From Eublepharis macularius (lineage: Eukaryota; Chordata; Lepidosauria; Squamata; Eublepharidae): a stretch of 64,000 nt of DNA. Of the stretch, positions 1 to 13,200 are shown one piece after another. The notes beneath the pieces are model-generated. The model was not told where the DNA came from. It saw only the letters and a list, made by a program, of their open reading frames with translations, and searched no databases. Position 1 is the first letter of the stretch. Each line of letters begins with the position of its first letter. The stretch spans positions 31,976,001 to 32,040,000 of the forward strand of contig NC_072806.1 of assembly GCF_028583425.1 (NCBI RefSeq), given 5' to 3'. The position numbers and the translations under genes are program-made.

Positions 1-1279
1 ACTGTACCCGAATCCTGCCCTCCCTTCAAGAAGGCATACGTGGTGCCTGCCCCACATCCTTCTCACCACCAGAGCCAACCCACAAGCTTCACAGGCAAAT
101 TGGGATTTGAATCCAGGCCTGCATAGTTCCAGTATGGCCCTCCCTGTAGTACATCATGCTGGCTAGAAAGGCACTGTGGGAGGGGAATTGGGGTTCGGGG
201 AGGCCAGGAAGGGGTGGCCGAGCCGAGCCCTCTTCCCTCCAGCCAAGAGGCAGTGCAGATACAGTAATTGTGGGTGGAGGAAGGAGGAGGCAAGAAACTA
301 AATAAATGACTTAATAGCATCCAGCCCATTAAGCACTTGAAATGGTAATAAAGCTGGAAAAGTAATTGAAAATCCTCATTAACGCGGTCTTTCAAGGCTC
401 CGCTAAAAGCAGAGAGGGGGGCTGTTCTATGGTTTAGGGAAGATTTAGATGTTTACCTTCAAAAAAGCCTTTTTGTTGGGATTTAAACCACAAAAAGAAA
501 AGGGGGGGATCCAACTGATTAGTCCCAACAACCCCTTCTCCCCTGCAAAACACTCTGGGGAGAGGATGCTTCGGAGAGGAGAAAAGGGCCAGAGGAGAGC
601 TTGCAAATTATGCATTTGAAAGTGAACCCTCCCTTTTCCAGGTCTGTGCCTGGCAGACCAGGTCCTGAAAAAGGCAACCGTTCTGGAGGGCGGGAAGGGG
701 CGGGGCAGATGTTCACCAGGAAATGGACTGAAGGGTTGAAGTCTGCCTTGCGCTGCCTCTCTGGCGAAAAACGGCTCCTACCCACAGCGCTTTGGAAGAG
801 AGAAGAGGCTGTCAGGTCTTCCTTGTACATAGCTGAAGGTCGCTGGCACTTCCCATTTAGCTGTTCACTGAAACGAGCCCCCCCCCCCCCCGCAGTGCCT
901 TTTCAAACCCACCAGCATTGCAAGACCAGGATCGCCCCTCCGTACACATGAGAATCCCAGCTCGGCAAAGGAAACTGGCTAGTGGTAGATTTGGCACAGA
1001 TGAACGAAAGGAAGCCCTTCTTCTGCAGGGCAATGCTGTTGCAAAAGCGCCTCCCCAATAAGCAGGGGCTGAATCCAAGCAATAGGGGTCTGGCCCTCAT
1101 CCTTTGCTTGCCAACTCCCCAGGGAACCGGCTACTGGTAAGGACAGAGCACTGGATCTTGGTCTGATCTGGCAAGGACGTTATTTTGGCAGAAGCTGAAA
1201 ATCACTCTTTACGTTGCTCCTCGCAATCTCCTGCCCACTGCCACTCTAAGCCCTTGTCTCCCCCCTGCAAATACTTTAC

Positions 1280-4200
1280 CCAACTCAGCCATCCATTCAG
1301 CCAACATGTCCACAAATGTCGCCAGGACATTTCCGCCGTTAAGCGAGGCTGCCACGGCCAGATAGCGGTTGCCAAAATACGGAAAGTAGGCCACAGGCGA
1401 ACAAGGGTCCGGAGAGTCTCCTGGCTGGAAGCCAAAGGGTGCCTGCATGGTGAGCTGAGCAGAAGTGCCAAAGTTGAGGACTAGGAGGATAAAAAAAAAA
1501 GAAGAAGGGGGGATGATATAAGAACATCAGAAAAGAAGTTGGGGGTACCAAACCAAAGGATCCGAGATTGGTCCCTGAAGCAGCAGCTGCCCAGCGCCCC
1601 GAATAGCCTAGAAACTGCCAGCCAGAATTCTCTGAGCAGAAACACATTTTGGACCCCACCATAAAAGAACTTTGAACCCTGGATCCACAGTTTGGATTCA
1701 AGAGTATGAGAAGAAACCTTCAAAGCTGGAAGCCACCATCTGCATTCTGGTGTGGCACAGACCATTCTACCACCTCCAGAAGCTGCATTTTCATTTACTT
1801 GCATGTATGACCACCTCCAGGATCTCAGTTCTAGCACTCAGGGGAGGAGTCCACCCCAGAGAACTGCTGTAGCATAGTGGTTAAGCGGTTCGGCTGCGAA
1901 TCAGCACGCTATTGGTTCGAATCCCACTATTGCCATGAGCTCAGTAGGTGGCCTTGGGTCAGCTGCGTCTCTCAGCCCCAGCTCCCCAGCTGTATTGTGG
2001 GCATGTATTGTGGGCATACTAACTTGTTCACCGCTCCGGGTGAGGCACTAATCTGTCTAGAAGAGCGGTATATAAGCACAGTTATTATTATTATCACTAC
2101 TACTACTTGCCAAATTCATATGGAAAGTCTAGCTATCAGTAGGAAGAACTAGCTCCAAAGCTAAACTCCCTGATCCTGGCTGAGGAACTAGGATGGAGGA
2201 GAGAATGGCGTAAGCTGCTTTGAGTCCCTATTGGGAGAAAAATGGGGCATAAACAAAGTGCAACAAACAAACAGAAACATCAGCAGGTTGGCCTCCTTGG
2301 GGTTCACTCCTGCCTCTTCCACGAACAACCTCCAAGTTAGTTCTCGGTAACTAGAATGTCACTCCAGCAGCTGGTGCCCAGAGAGAGCAATCACTTAAAG
2401 CGAGTAGCTGAGAGCTTGGCACATCAATGCCCAGGGCTCACTTCGAGGGGGAACGCGCAGGAACGCAGTTCCTGCAGTTCCCCAAAGAGGTCACGTCAGG
2501 TGGCCCCGCCCACCTGACTCCCAGCCATTTTGGGCCTGTTTCGGCCTGGATTGGGGCCGAAATGGCCCAGATCGGGCCTCTGACGGGTGATGGATCACTC
2601 TCCCGCTCAGCAGCGGCCCGATCCTGACCACTTTAGGCCCCTTTCTGGCCATTTTCTGGCCCTTTTTGCCATTTTGGGCCCAATTTTGGCCCTGAATGGT
2701 CAGGATTGGGTCCAAAACAGCCAGGATAGGTGATGTCAGGGGGTGTGGCATATGCAAATCAGTTATGCTAATGACACACTTCTGGTGATGTCAAGGGGCG
2801 TGGCATATGCTAATTAGTTATGCTAATGAGTTCCTCCAGCTCTTTTTCTACAAAATGACCCGTCAATGCCCAACATGTCACTTAGCAATTCATAAGTAGA
2901 CCTAGGACTGATTGAATGTGTCCAGCCCTTCCAAATAAGCACAACAAAGCAACAACAGAATGCTGTAGCCATGCAACCCAGCACTGTGGGGATCTTTTTG
3001 TTTTTAAATGCTCGTCCTTATAGATCTAGGCTTGACAGTATGTGGGGCTATGCTTGATGTGTTTGGGGGATAAGGTTCCAGTGTCCCACATACCACCTCT
3101 TTGCCCCCTCTCCCCCATAACTAGCTGGACTATACTGCGTTATAGTAATTAAAACTGTGCAAATTTGCATGAAGCACAGCAAATACTTAGGCCTGGCCCC
3201 ACGTAATCCATTTCACAGGTGGCCTTCTAGGATGAAGCAGGCAAAAGTAATATTCAATCAACTCCCAAACCAGGGCTCTAGTCCTCCCCTGGATTTCGGT
3301 TCTTGGTGCTGCCAGACAGAAGCAGTTGCCCTCCTTTGCCCGTACCTGCATCAGTGCTTTGGGGCATGCACGAGTACACGGAACACTGGCAGTCCCCCAG
3401 AGCAACGCCAACTTCTGTCCCCTTTGGAATCGCATGCCACGTGCAAGAAGTTTCTCCAGCAAGGTCTCCAGGCTCCACCACTTTGGGAAGCAAATGAAGA
3501 GGGAACTGGGATTCTCCGAGGCTGAAACCAGAGGAAGAGAACAGAGTTTGCATTCTGGAGGGAATCACAGAGCCTTGCTACAAGTGACATTTTACACGTG
3601 AAGGATAAAGGATCATTTTCGCAAGTCTTTCTGGGAACTGTAGTTCCTCTCCCCCACCCCTTTTCCTTCTGTTCCTTCCCCTCGCTGCCTGAAGAGACAG
3701 AGAGAGCCTACGGCAACATCAGCTTTTGCAAATCGTCTTGCTGGTGGTGGTGGGGGGGGAATGCTCCGGAGAAAGCTGAGAAAGTTGAAGCTGCCTGTCC
3801 CAAAGATCATTGAGAGCAGGCTTGTGACTGGAGAAATGATTTGCAAAAGTTGCTGTTGCCGTAGGCTCTCTCTGTCTCTTCAGGCAGCGAGGGGAAGGAA
3901 CAAAAGGAAAAGCGGTGGGGGAGAGGAACTTCAGTTCCCAGAAAGACTTGTGAAAATGATCCTTTATCCTTCGCGTGTAAAATGTCACTTGTAGCAAGGC
4001 TCTCAGAGCCAAGCTACAAGTGACTTTTTTCACGCGTAGAACACTTGACTGTTTTTGCAAGTTTTCCTGGGAACTGAAGTCCGAGGGTCCTTCCCCTCTC
4101 TGTTAGAATCGCTGCCTGAAGAGCCGGAGAAAGCCGGCTGCAGCAGCAGCTTTTGCAAATTGTTCCTCCAGTCACAAGCCTGCTCTCAACGATCTTTGGG

Positions 4201-7200
4201 GGCGGGCAGCTGCAGCTTTCTCCCTGGGAGTCTTGCTCCCGGGGAGCTGCTCTGGCTTTGCAAAAGCTGCTGCTGCTTAGCTACTGCTAAGTAGCTGAAA
4301 ATTAAGAAAAACTAAGAAAAGCTATTATTAAAGTAAACCAGCTGTAAAATCAATTATTTTAAGACTGATTATAAATATTGAGTGTATGGAAGTAAGAGCA
4401 TGGAGAGGAGAACTAGTTTTGTAGTGTAACAGGCTGTTATATATTCTGTATTTATTGTTTTTGTATATCGTTATATTATTTTATCTATTGTTTATTGTTT
4501 TTGTTGTTGTTTTTTTACTTTCAAATAAAAACTTAAACCAATCACACATGACCAAGCAGCATTGGCGGTTGCCATGTGGACATGGAGTGATTCCGCACAC
4601 GTTGGATAATGCATTTCCAATCCTCTTTATAGATCATTTGGAACGGATTTTTTTGTGTGCGGAACAAAAAATCCACCTCAAACGATTGATAAAGTGCATT
4701 GAAAGTGCATTATCCAACGTGTGCGGAATCAGCCATGGTTTACTATCCCTTTTGGGTGCCAGGTTAGTTGTTCTAGATGCAAACCACACCACAAGCAGTT
4801 AGACCACACAAGCGCCCTTCACACCCCCTCCCCTTCATGACAAGAGTTTACTTTGCCACACAGGGTTAGTGATGAAACCCCAAGAATCAAGCACAAGTTT
4901 TCCCGCAAACCTTGAGATGGGCTAGAAAGCAATTTATCTTCCCTTCTGGGTTAGGGAAGGGAATCCTCTCTTCATGGAGCCCCAGCCCAGGCGGAGGCCT
5001 CAGACTCTTGGTGCTGGAAGAAGGAAGCCGGGAGGTTTCATACCACTTTTGTTGCAGGGCCTACTTAATTACTGCATAGATGGACTTCATTTCCAGTATC
5101 TTTTGGTCGACTAAAAGTTAACTGGCAAACCCACTTTAAAAAAAAAATCTGGAATTATTTTGGTATATAAAATCTCCAGAAGGTAAGTGCCAACGTACAA
5201 GAGTCGTCCGCCTGCTATCTCTCATGTACATTTTCTTCTTATAACTGTGATTTTACACATTTGTAAACAGATGCACATTTGCTACAGGAAAACACATATG
5301 ATTAACAGAATACCAGGGGCGGACTGGCCACTTCGGCCACCGAGACTTCTCCTGGTGGGCCAGTGGTCTCTCACCTCCCTGTGCCATTCCAGCCCACTGG
5401 CAAGAAGGGCTACACAGGGAGGCAATGCCTGGCCCACACACAGCCTGTGTGGCCTAGGGGAGAGAGTGCCTGAGGCCCACACAGAGAAGGCTCTGAGCCC
5501 ATGCAGGGCTTGGAAAGAGTGGGCTGGCTTGGTAAGCAGGCAGGCTGCCTCTCTCCCTCCCCCTCCTTTGCAGGGGGGATAAGGCAAGCTGCCTTTCTCT
5601 CCACGGGGGCCAGGGGTGGGACCCTTTTCCAGGGCTTTTCCCCCCTCCCACTCCACCTCTGCAGAATATGATGCCTTTAGTCTGGTGACAGATCCAGCAA
5701 GAAACATCGCAAAAGGGCTGGTGCTGTAAGCTCCCTGGGGCAGAGGCCTCTCTTCCACTTAACGCTGCTCGGCAATGAACCTGGACAGCTCCACCCATTT
5801 TCAGTTCTGAAATCATTCCTCTGACCCGACACCAGCCCGTGCAACGGGACTGCAAAGCGAAGGATTATTACGAAAGACGAAAATCCACTGTACAACCCTC
5901 CTCCCTCCACCACAGCTTGATTACAGACTAATAAATGTGGAAGCGGGGATGAGTGACACTCGTTCCGAGCATATGACATGTTAGCATCCGTCTCAGAAAA
6001 TATATGATTGGTCCTTGCTGAGCTTCTGTGGGGAGGGCCCTTTGCTTTGCCAGCATGCTGAGACTCAGAAACGCTGGAAAGTATCCTAAAATCTTCTGTA
6101 AGCTGATGCTAGAGAAAGCCATCTCGGAGAAGAGTATTCTACACAGTACTCTATTCTTCTTCTTCTGCTGTTCCTCTGCACCAGCTGGGAGATGTCTGGA
6201 ACTGTGGCTGGGCTTCCATATATTAACATTAAACCACCAGCCCAAAGCGAACCCTGCAGCAACGAAGGGCTTGGGACAGCACTGAATACAGTCAACTACC
6301 TCTCCCTCCTCCCCCTGCCCTGCAAGCATGGAAGTCCAAAAGTCTTCAACAACGGAGCAAGACTTCTCAGGTTTCAGGGCGGAAGCAGATTTCATGGAGA
6401 AATTCTGTTAACTGGAATCTCCTACAATCTTTTTAAAGTTCAAAGCATAGAGGAGGGGCGTGGGGCTGAATCAAATCGGAAAGATGGTTGGAACAAGCCA
6501 AGTTTATTCCTCCCGCTACCTTGCCCCCATCTAAATCAGAGTCAAGCTACACATGACATCTGACACAGGTTGGACACTTGTCAGCCTCCCTCAAGTTTGG
6601 AGGGGAAATGTAGGCGTCCTGGTCTTGCAGCTTGGCTCTCCGACTGCTGTCCAATGGACTTTTCAACTGTCACTTGTCCAACATTCCGCCAAGCTGCCTA
6701 CATTTCCCATCAAACCTTGAGGGAAGCTGGCAAGTGTCCAACCTGTGTCATTCATCACTTGTAGCTTGGCTCTCAGTTTCCACCAGAAGCAGCTCTCTGT
6801 CCCCGTACAGGGACTGCGGCCTGATCTGCTGCCCGCATCTAGAGATGAATCTTACTTACATGTCCATATTCCAGGTTTTTTGGGTGGTGTTGAAGTACCC
6901 CCAGCTGGCAGCGTTCTGGACAGACATTCGTGGCTGTTCCTGGCCACACAGCATGGTGACCACATAATCGTGGATGGTTCCAGCAACATCATAACGTTTC
7001 AAGAAATCTGGACTAGCCAAAGAAAAACAGGGCAATGAGAGACACTTCTGGGTTCATTCGGACTGCTCTTTTCCAAAAAGGAGAAACTTCTAGGAAGGAG
7101 ATTCCTCATTTCTAGATGTCACCTTCTGCTAACAGGCATGCAACCATTCATCAGTGATATCGGAATTTACAGCCCTCCCTTAAGAGTGCCCTGACCTGGA

Positions 7201-10200
7201 CAGCCCAGGTGACCCTGATCTCATCCGATCTCAGAAGCTAAGCAGGGTCGGACGGGGTCAGTAATTGGATGGGAGAACTCCAAGGAAGACCAGGGTTGCA
7301 GATGCAGGCAGTGGCAAACCACCTCTATTAGTTTCTTGCTAGGAAAACCCCAGCAGGGGTCGCTATAAGTCAACTCTAATTTGAAGGCTCTCTCCACCAC
7401 CACCCCTAAGAATACTTGGCCTAGACAAAATTAGGCTGATTTCAGACATTGCGGGGAGGTGTCTCTGATACTGGGAAGGGGCAACTCTCTAGGTAGGTAG
7501 AAAAATAGAACTTTGTAATTTAAGAAAAAGAACAAGGAACACTCTCCCACCCCCCAAAAAACAGCCTGATAAGGATTGATCACGCTCCAGAGTGCACAAA
7601 CAAGTTTTTAAAACTTTTTATTTTAAACATTGCATCGTGTTCTTCTTTTAGGTGTTGCATAATATTCTTCAATATAGGTTGACAAACAATAATTGACAAT
7701 GCTTAGTCACAAATGCTAGATGTTTCAACATATCAAGAATTGCAGATGATCAGCAATTCCATCAACTGTTGCAAGAATCGCCTAATATACAATGCCTTAT
7801 TTATACCACAGAATTACAGCATTTCATGTACCACTTATTACATATACCTGGATCTTTCACAGCACATCTCCCATTTGACTCAATGATAAAAATGAGACCT
7901 ATTTTTCTATAAAGCTATTTACAAAAGAGGAATTTTGTGTGGTTTTAATTTGTGCAAGTATTTTGTCAGCTGTGTCCCACATATTGTAACCAAGTATTAG
8001 GGCAGATGGAAAGCAGTCAGCCGCCGTGTGCACCTTTGGAGGAATGGTGGCGAATGAATGAATGAATGAATGAATGGAACATTTGCTTTGGGAGTCCTAG
8101 GCTCAATTCCCTGCTCTGCCATGGAAGCTTGCTAGGTGACCTTGGGCCAGTCACACACAGTCCAACCTACCTTACAGGGTTGTTGTGAGGATAAAATGTG
8201 GGGGAGGATTATATAAGCCATTTTGGGTCCCGATTGGGAAGAAAGGTGGGGTATCAGTGAAGTAAATATAATGCACTTAAAAGCAGAAATTAATTCCCTG
8301 TGAACCTCCAGGATTATAGTGGCTTTGTATATATCTCAAAATGAGGGAGTTGTGTGTTTTATGTTATTGTTTGCAATGTGGCTGAGAGAAATCCTAAGAA
8401 GCTGTACTCAGAAATAGGTTCCTATTTTATTCAATGAGGCATACCCCCAGCAGAACGTTCTTGAATAAAATGGGGCTTACTTCTGAGCTGACCTGCTTAA
8501 GGTTGCCCTCGAATCACCCCACCCCAGCAGCTTTGCACAAGAGCACCAAGGATGGAAATAAGAACAGTTTCTCCTACTTTTTCTGCAACATATTTTGGGG
8601 TACCATGGAAACCTATCATGGATTCAGTATCGTCAAGTACATATCTTGTATATTTCTTCCTCCCTGTGTATGGAGCCAGTTTTGAAAGGTTGAGTAGACT
8701 ATAACTGAGTCCATGTACCGCCTGTTTTTTTGTAAATCTTTGTGCCAGTTTATAGAATGCAAACAGTGGAGAGTTGGACCACAATTCCTTGACAGCCTCC
8801 AGTTCATCCCTATGTATATGGAAGTCCTTGGTCCAGCCTCTGTCACATGAAGATGCCCCCCTTCGCTAACAAAAGACTCCCCTTTGGCCTCCTTGCTGCT
8901 CTGAATGCCCTAACATCTATTCCAGGATGGTGACTTGGTGCTGCCCTCCAACCCTTCTCCAATCCATCTCCTACAAAAATCTCTTGCTTAACTCCAGCCT
9001 TCAGCGTTGCTCACTGCCCTGGCTCACACAGTGGGCCTTTCACAAATCAATAAATAAATAACAACAGCAATAGCAACAACATTGATTTATATACCATCCT
9101 TCAGGATAACTCATTCCCACTCAGAGCAGTTTACAAAGAATGTTATTATTATCCTCATGACATTCACCCTGTGAGAGAGCTCTGAGAAGCTGTGACTGAC
9201 CCAAGGTAACCCAGCTGATTCAAGCGAAGGAGTGGGGAATCAAACCTGGCTCTCCAGATTAGAGTCCTGCCACTCTTTAACCACTACACAAAATAACCCT
9301 CATCCTCCAAGAAAGCCACAGTAAATCTACTTTGGATGGCAGCTAAAACTTGCACCACATTTTACAATCTTTACCTACATTGCACCTTCCCTGGCTACTG
9401 CCCACCTATTGAACTTCTTTGGATGAAGTTTAGGTCACGGACGTTGCCTACAATGAAGTGTTAAAGATCCAAAGATCAAAAACAAAACAAAGACAAAGAA
9501 AGTCCCCTCCAAAGCAAGGCGGTGCCTACCTGTTCCGTAAGTACCAGTAGACTGTGGCACAACCAAATCCTGTGGCCACACTGAGGTGTGATCGTGGTGG
9601 AGGAAGTGAGGAGAGGAAGCTGCTACTGCAGCGGCCATCTTGCCATGTGATCAGGCAGCTGACTTCCTGTGGCTCAAATCTTTGCCCAGTTCCACTGCCT
9701 GTCCATTTGCAACCTGCAATGACCAAGGGGTCAAGAAGAACAATGCACACAGTGCAGAAGTAACACTGTTACGCCCACCCTAAAGGTTCCAGAGGGCACC
9801 AAGCGGTCTGTGCAGATACAAGATTCTCTGTTTCTTCGAGAAGGTTTGCAGCTTTCCAGCTAGCAGGGTACACAGAGCTACAGCTGATGTTCCTTCCTAC
9901 ACAGACATTTCACCACCAAACTTCCTTTCTGCAGATTTTCCAGCACTGAAGCTTTTAAAGCTGGTTGATGAGAAATAGCAATATATAACTCAACAACTAC
10001 CCTGAATAGTGACAGTTTGTGGAATGAGTATCTGCCAGCTACCTACTGGACAGTGTTTATGCCATTGCTCTGAAGGAGATCACGGGGGCTGGATTTGGTA
10101 CAGAAAGCATTTTGGAAGGGTAAGGGGAGAAGAAAAGGATATGTCTGAATTACATTACATGCCATGTTATAACCTCCAGAGTAGGGCGCTCCCAAATAAG

Positions 10201-13200
10201 CTCACAAAACAAACGTACGTATGCAACAGCTTAAAATCCACAATTAAAAAGCCAAGTTGTTTCATGACCCTTTTCAGGCCTGCTTATGGGATGGAGACAG
10301 CTTCGACAGCTTCGGTGGAAGACACCCTTTTGCAGACTGATATAGGAAATGCCTGTCTTTTAGACTTGTTAGAGCTTTTGGCTGCTTTTGATATCATTGG
10401 CCACACAAACGCAGCTGAACTGTTTGATGCACAAAGTTGAGATGAGGAATATAGAGCTCTGGTGGATCAGATCTGATACAGATGACCAAGTACAGAAGGC
10501 TGTTGTGGGAGCAACTGGATCTGCTGGGTGGGGCATCTTTTGTGACGTTCTCCCAGGTTCCGTCTTGTCCCATCCGTTGGTCAACTTTGCAGCGAGACCA
10601 ACCACTGAATGTGATCTTCTGAAGCTTCCGGGTGGGTTGCCAGCAGTACGCTGATACCTAGCTCGGTATCTTTTGGAGACAAGCCGGTCAGCTCTGAGCT
10701 GGGGTAATGCTTGGGGGCTGTAGTCAAAGGGCTCAGGCTTAACCCGCATCAGTTGGAGGTGATGCTGGTTGGCCCCTTGTAGGGGTGAATCCTTCATTAA
10801 TGGATTTGGTGAATAGCTACAGTGCCGTTTTAGACTGAGCCCTCCCCCTCAAAAAGTATCAGAAAACAGCTAGGAGCTTTCCTATCCCCCCAGCTGCATT
10901 TAGTGTAAATACTGGTCCATCTCCCACCCCTCCCTGGGACACAGCTTATCCACACTATGGTAACCTTGAGCAGGACTACTGTAGCACATTGTACATGGGG
11001 CAGTCCTTGAAGACAGCACAGAAACCTCCACTGGTGCATAATGCAGCATCCTGGCTTTTGAGTGGAACAAATCAGTCTGCCTATAAGTCACCAGCTATAT
11101 TTTAAAGGCGCTGCGTTGGCTTCCAGTTTGTTTCTGGGTTCAATTCAAAGTCCAGGAACTGATCTTTAAAACCCTTCACAACCTGTGTTCCTGAAGGGCT
11201 GTCTGTCCCCACATGGCCCTGTACAAGCCCCCTGCTTTCCACCTCCTGTTGGATGGGGCAATGTGCCTCAGATCCGCCTTCAGCTTTGGGGGGGCTGCAC
11301 CATCTTTATGAAATGGTTCGCACACACGTGTGTGACAAAGGCCCTTCCTTCTTGTTTTTAGAAAATTCTGCAAAGCCAAATGTTTAAAAGAGAACCTGCC
11401 AGGGTCCATTTGGTGCTGCAGGCTACTTAGAAGGTTGACTACACAGAGAGCTGTTTTTAGCTCATTATTATTGCTTTGGCTTATTATATGATAATTGCTT
11501 TGGCTTATTGTATGATTTATTTGGGGGTGTTTTCATATTTGATAATGCTGTGCAGTTTACTTTCTATTGGATCCCTGCTGGCAGAAAAGTAGGTGAAAAA
11601 TTCTGGATGAATACATAATATCAAAATATTCATCCTGCCTGGGAAAGAGTAAAAGGAGCGCTGGCACTCTATTATTGTGGAATAACAGGCCTGCCCACAC
11701 CCTATGCATATGAAGCATCCACACTTCCCAGAATCCTCTTCAACCCAGACAGCTTCCTTGATAATCAAGTCAGGGCAGAACAAAAATCCCTGAAGACAGA
11801 ACCAGTCATATGACGGGAAGGGAGTACAGAGGAGAAGCGATCCTGCCTGTATTCTTCCAACTTTGGTATATGAGCTGTCGAAGTGTGTGCAATCCCGCCT
11901 GCAATAACTGCACACAAGAGCAGCCCCTCCACGTGAAGGCACTGAGCCCTTCCACAAAGGCTGGGCTTGTAAAATGCAAACGAAGGAGATAAACCCCGGA
12001 AAAGTAAATTTCTGCCTCATTTCCTCCGGCCTCTTTTTAAGCGTCCCTCAAACCCTATTTTTCTTCCCATTTATCTCCCTAGCGTTAAAAGGGGCTCTTT
12101 GAAGCAACATTAATAGCAAGCTCTTCAAAGGAAAAAAAGGCCATCGCACACAAAAAGTATCATTTACAGCAAAGAGGATGCCGCTTCACTTAATCCACTC
12201 AGAAGAATAGCCATTTGTGGAGGCGGGGAGGGCTAACACTGAAAAAGGGCATGATATTTTGGAAAGGTAAAAAAAAAATCAAGCCTCTCCGTTTAAAAAT
12301 ATATTTGCATTTTTTTTTTTGGTCTAACCTCAAAAGAGCTGGAAATTAGTCATCAGGTTTACGGATCGAATACTCATCGCAAATTGTTTCAGCATTCAAA
12401 CAATCACATCACAAAGTGCTGGGAGTCTCAAAAGGATCCTCTCAGATAGGAAACAACCGGTACTTTCAGGAAACGAGCTTTATGGCTTGCGATGATGGCT
12501 TCCTCCAGCTGAACTCGCTTAATCTATTTGACTGAAGCTTTCCTACAACGGAATCCGAGCGCCGGCCCTGCCGAGTTCAGTACTGCCTGCTCCAAGAAGA
12601 ACTGGCACGCTGGCATCACAGACGGTGAAGAGTTTCTTTGGACACGAGATCATTTTACTGGGGACCGAACCTGGGGCCTTGGAAGTCTAAGAGCCAAACT
12701 ACAAGTGACGTCTTACACAGGTTGGACACTTGTCAGCTTCCCTCAAGTTTTGATGGGAAATGTAGGCGCCCTGGTTTTACAGCTTGGCTCTCCATTACAG
12801 CTGCAACACTAGGATGCCTACATTTCCCATCAGAACTTGAGGGAAGCCGACTAGTGTCCAACCTGTGTAAGACGTCACTTGTAGTTTGGCTCTAAGCGTC
12901 ACTCTAAACGTTTCTTCCTTCATGAGTTCACCATGGAGCCAACTCGGGCTCGTGCAGACACAGCAGCTTGCATTAAAAAAAGGAGCACCCAAATGGGTTT
13001 CGAAAGCTGCCGCCAGGGGAGGGAACGTATCTGCCTCTCTCCCAAGTGTTTTTCCCTATACAAAAAAAGTGTGGGAGGGGAATTTTCTTGTTTCTGCAGC
13101 CAGACTTGCACGTTATGCCTCCATGTGCAGGAGCAGAAGTGGGAAAACTCTCCCCCCCTGCATTGCTTTTTTGCATGGGGAAAAATGCTTGGAAGAAAGG

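Noticed and set aside
1-1279. Search for the last SHPK exon
   Set aside because: No frame resembles the final SHPK exon; it must lie beyond the window edge.
5282-5758. 158-residue minus-strand frame in a SHPK intron
   Set aside because: Low-complexity, proline/glycine-rich and GC-driven, next to a GGGGCGGACTGGCC repeat-like motif; no conserved domain.
7189-7408. Possible functional 5S rRNA gene
   Set aside because: Only the first part is 5S-like and it is fused to a SINE body found in four copies.
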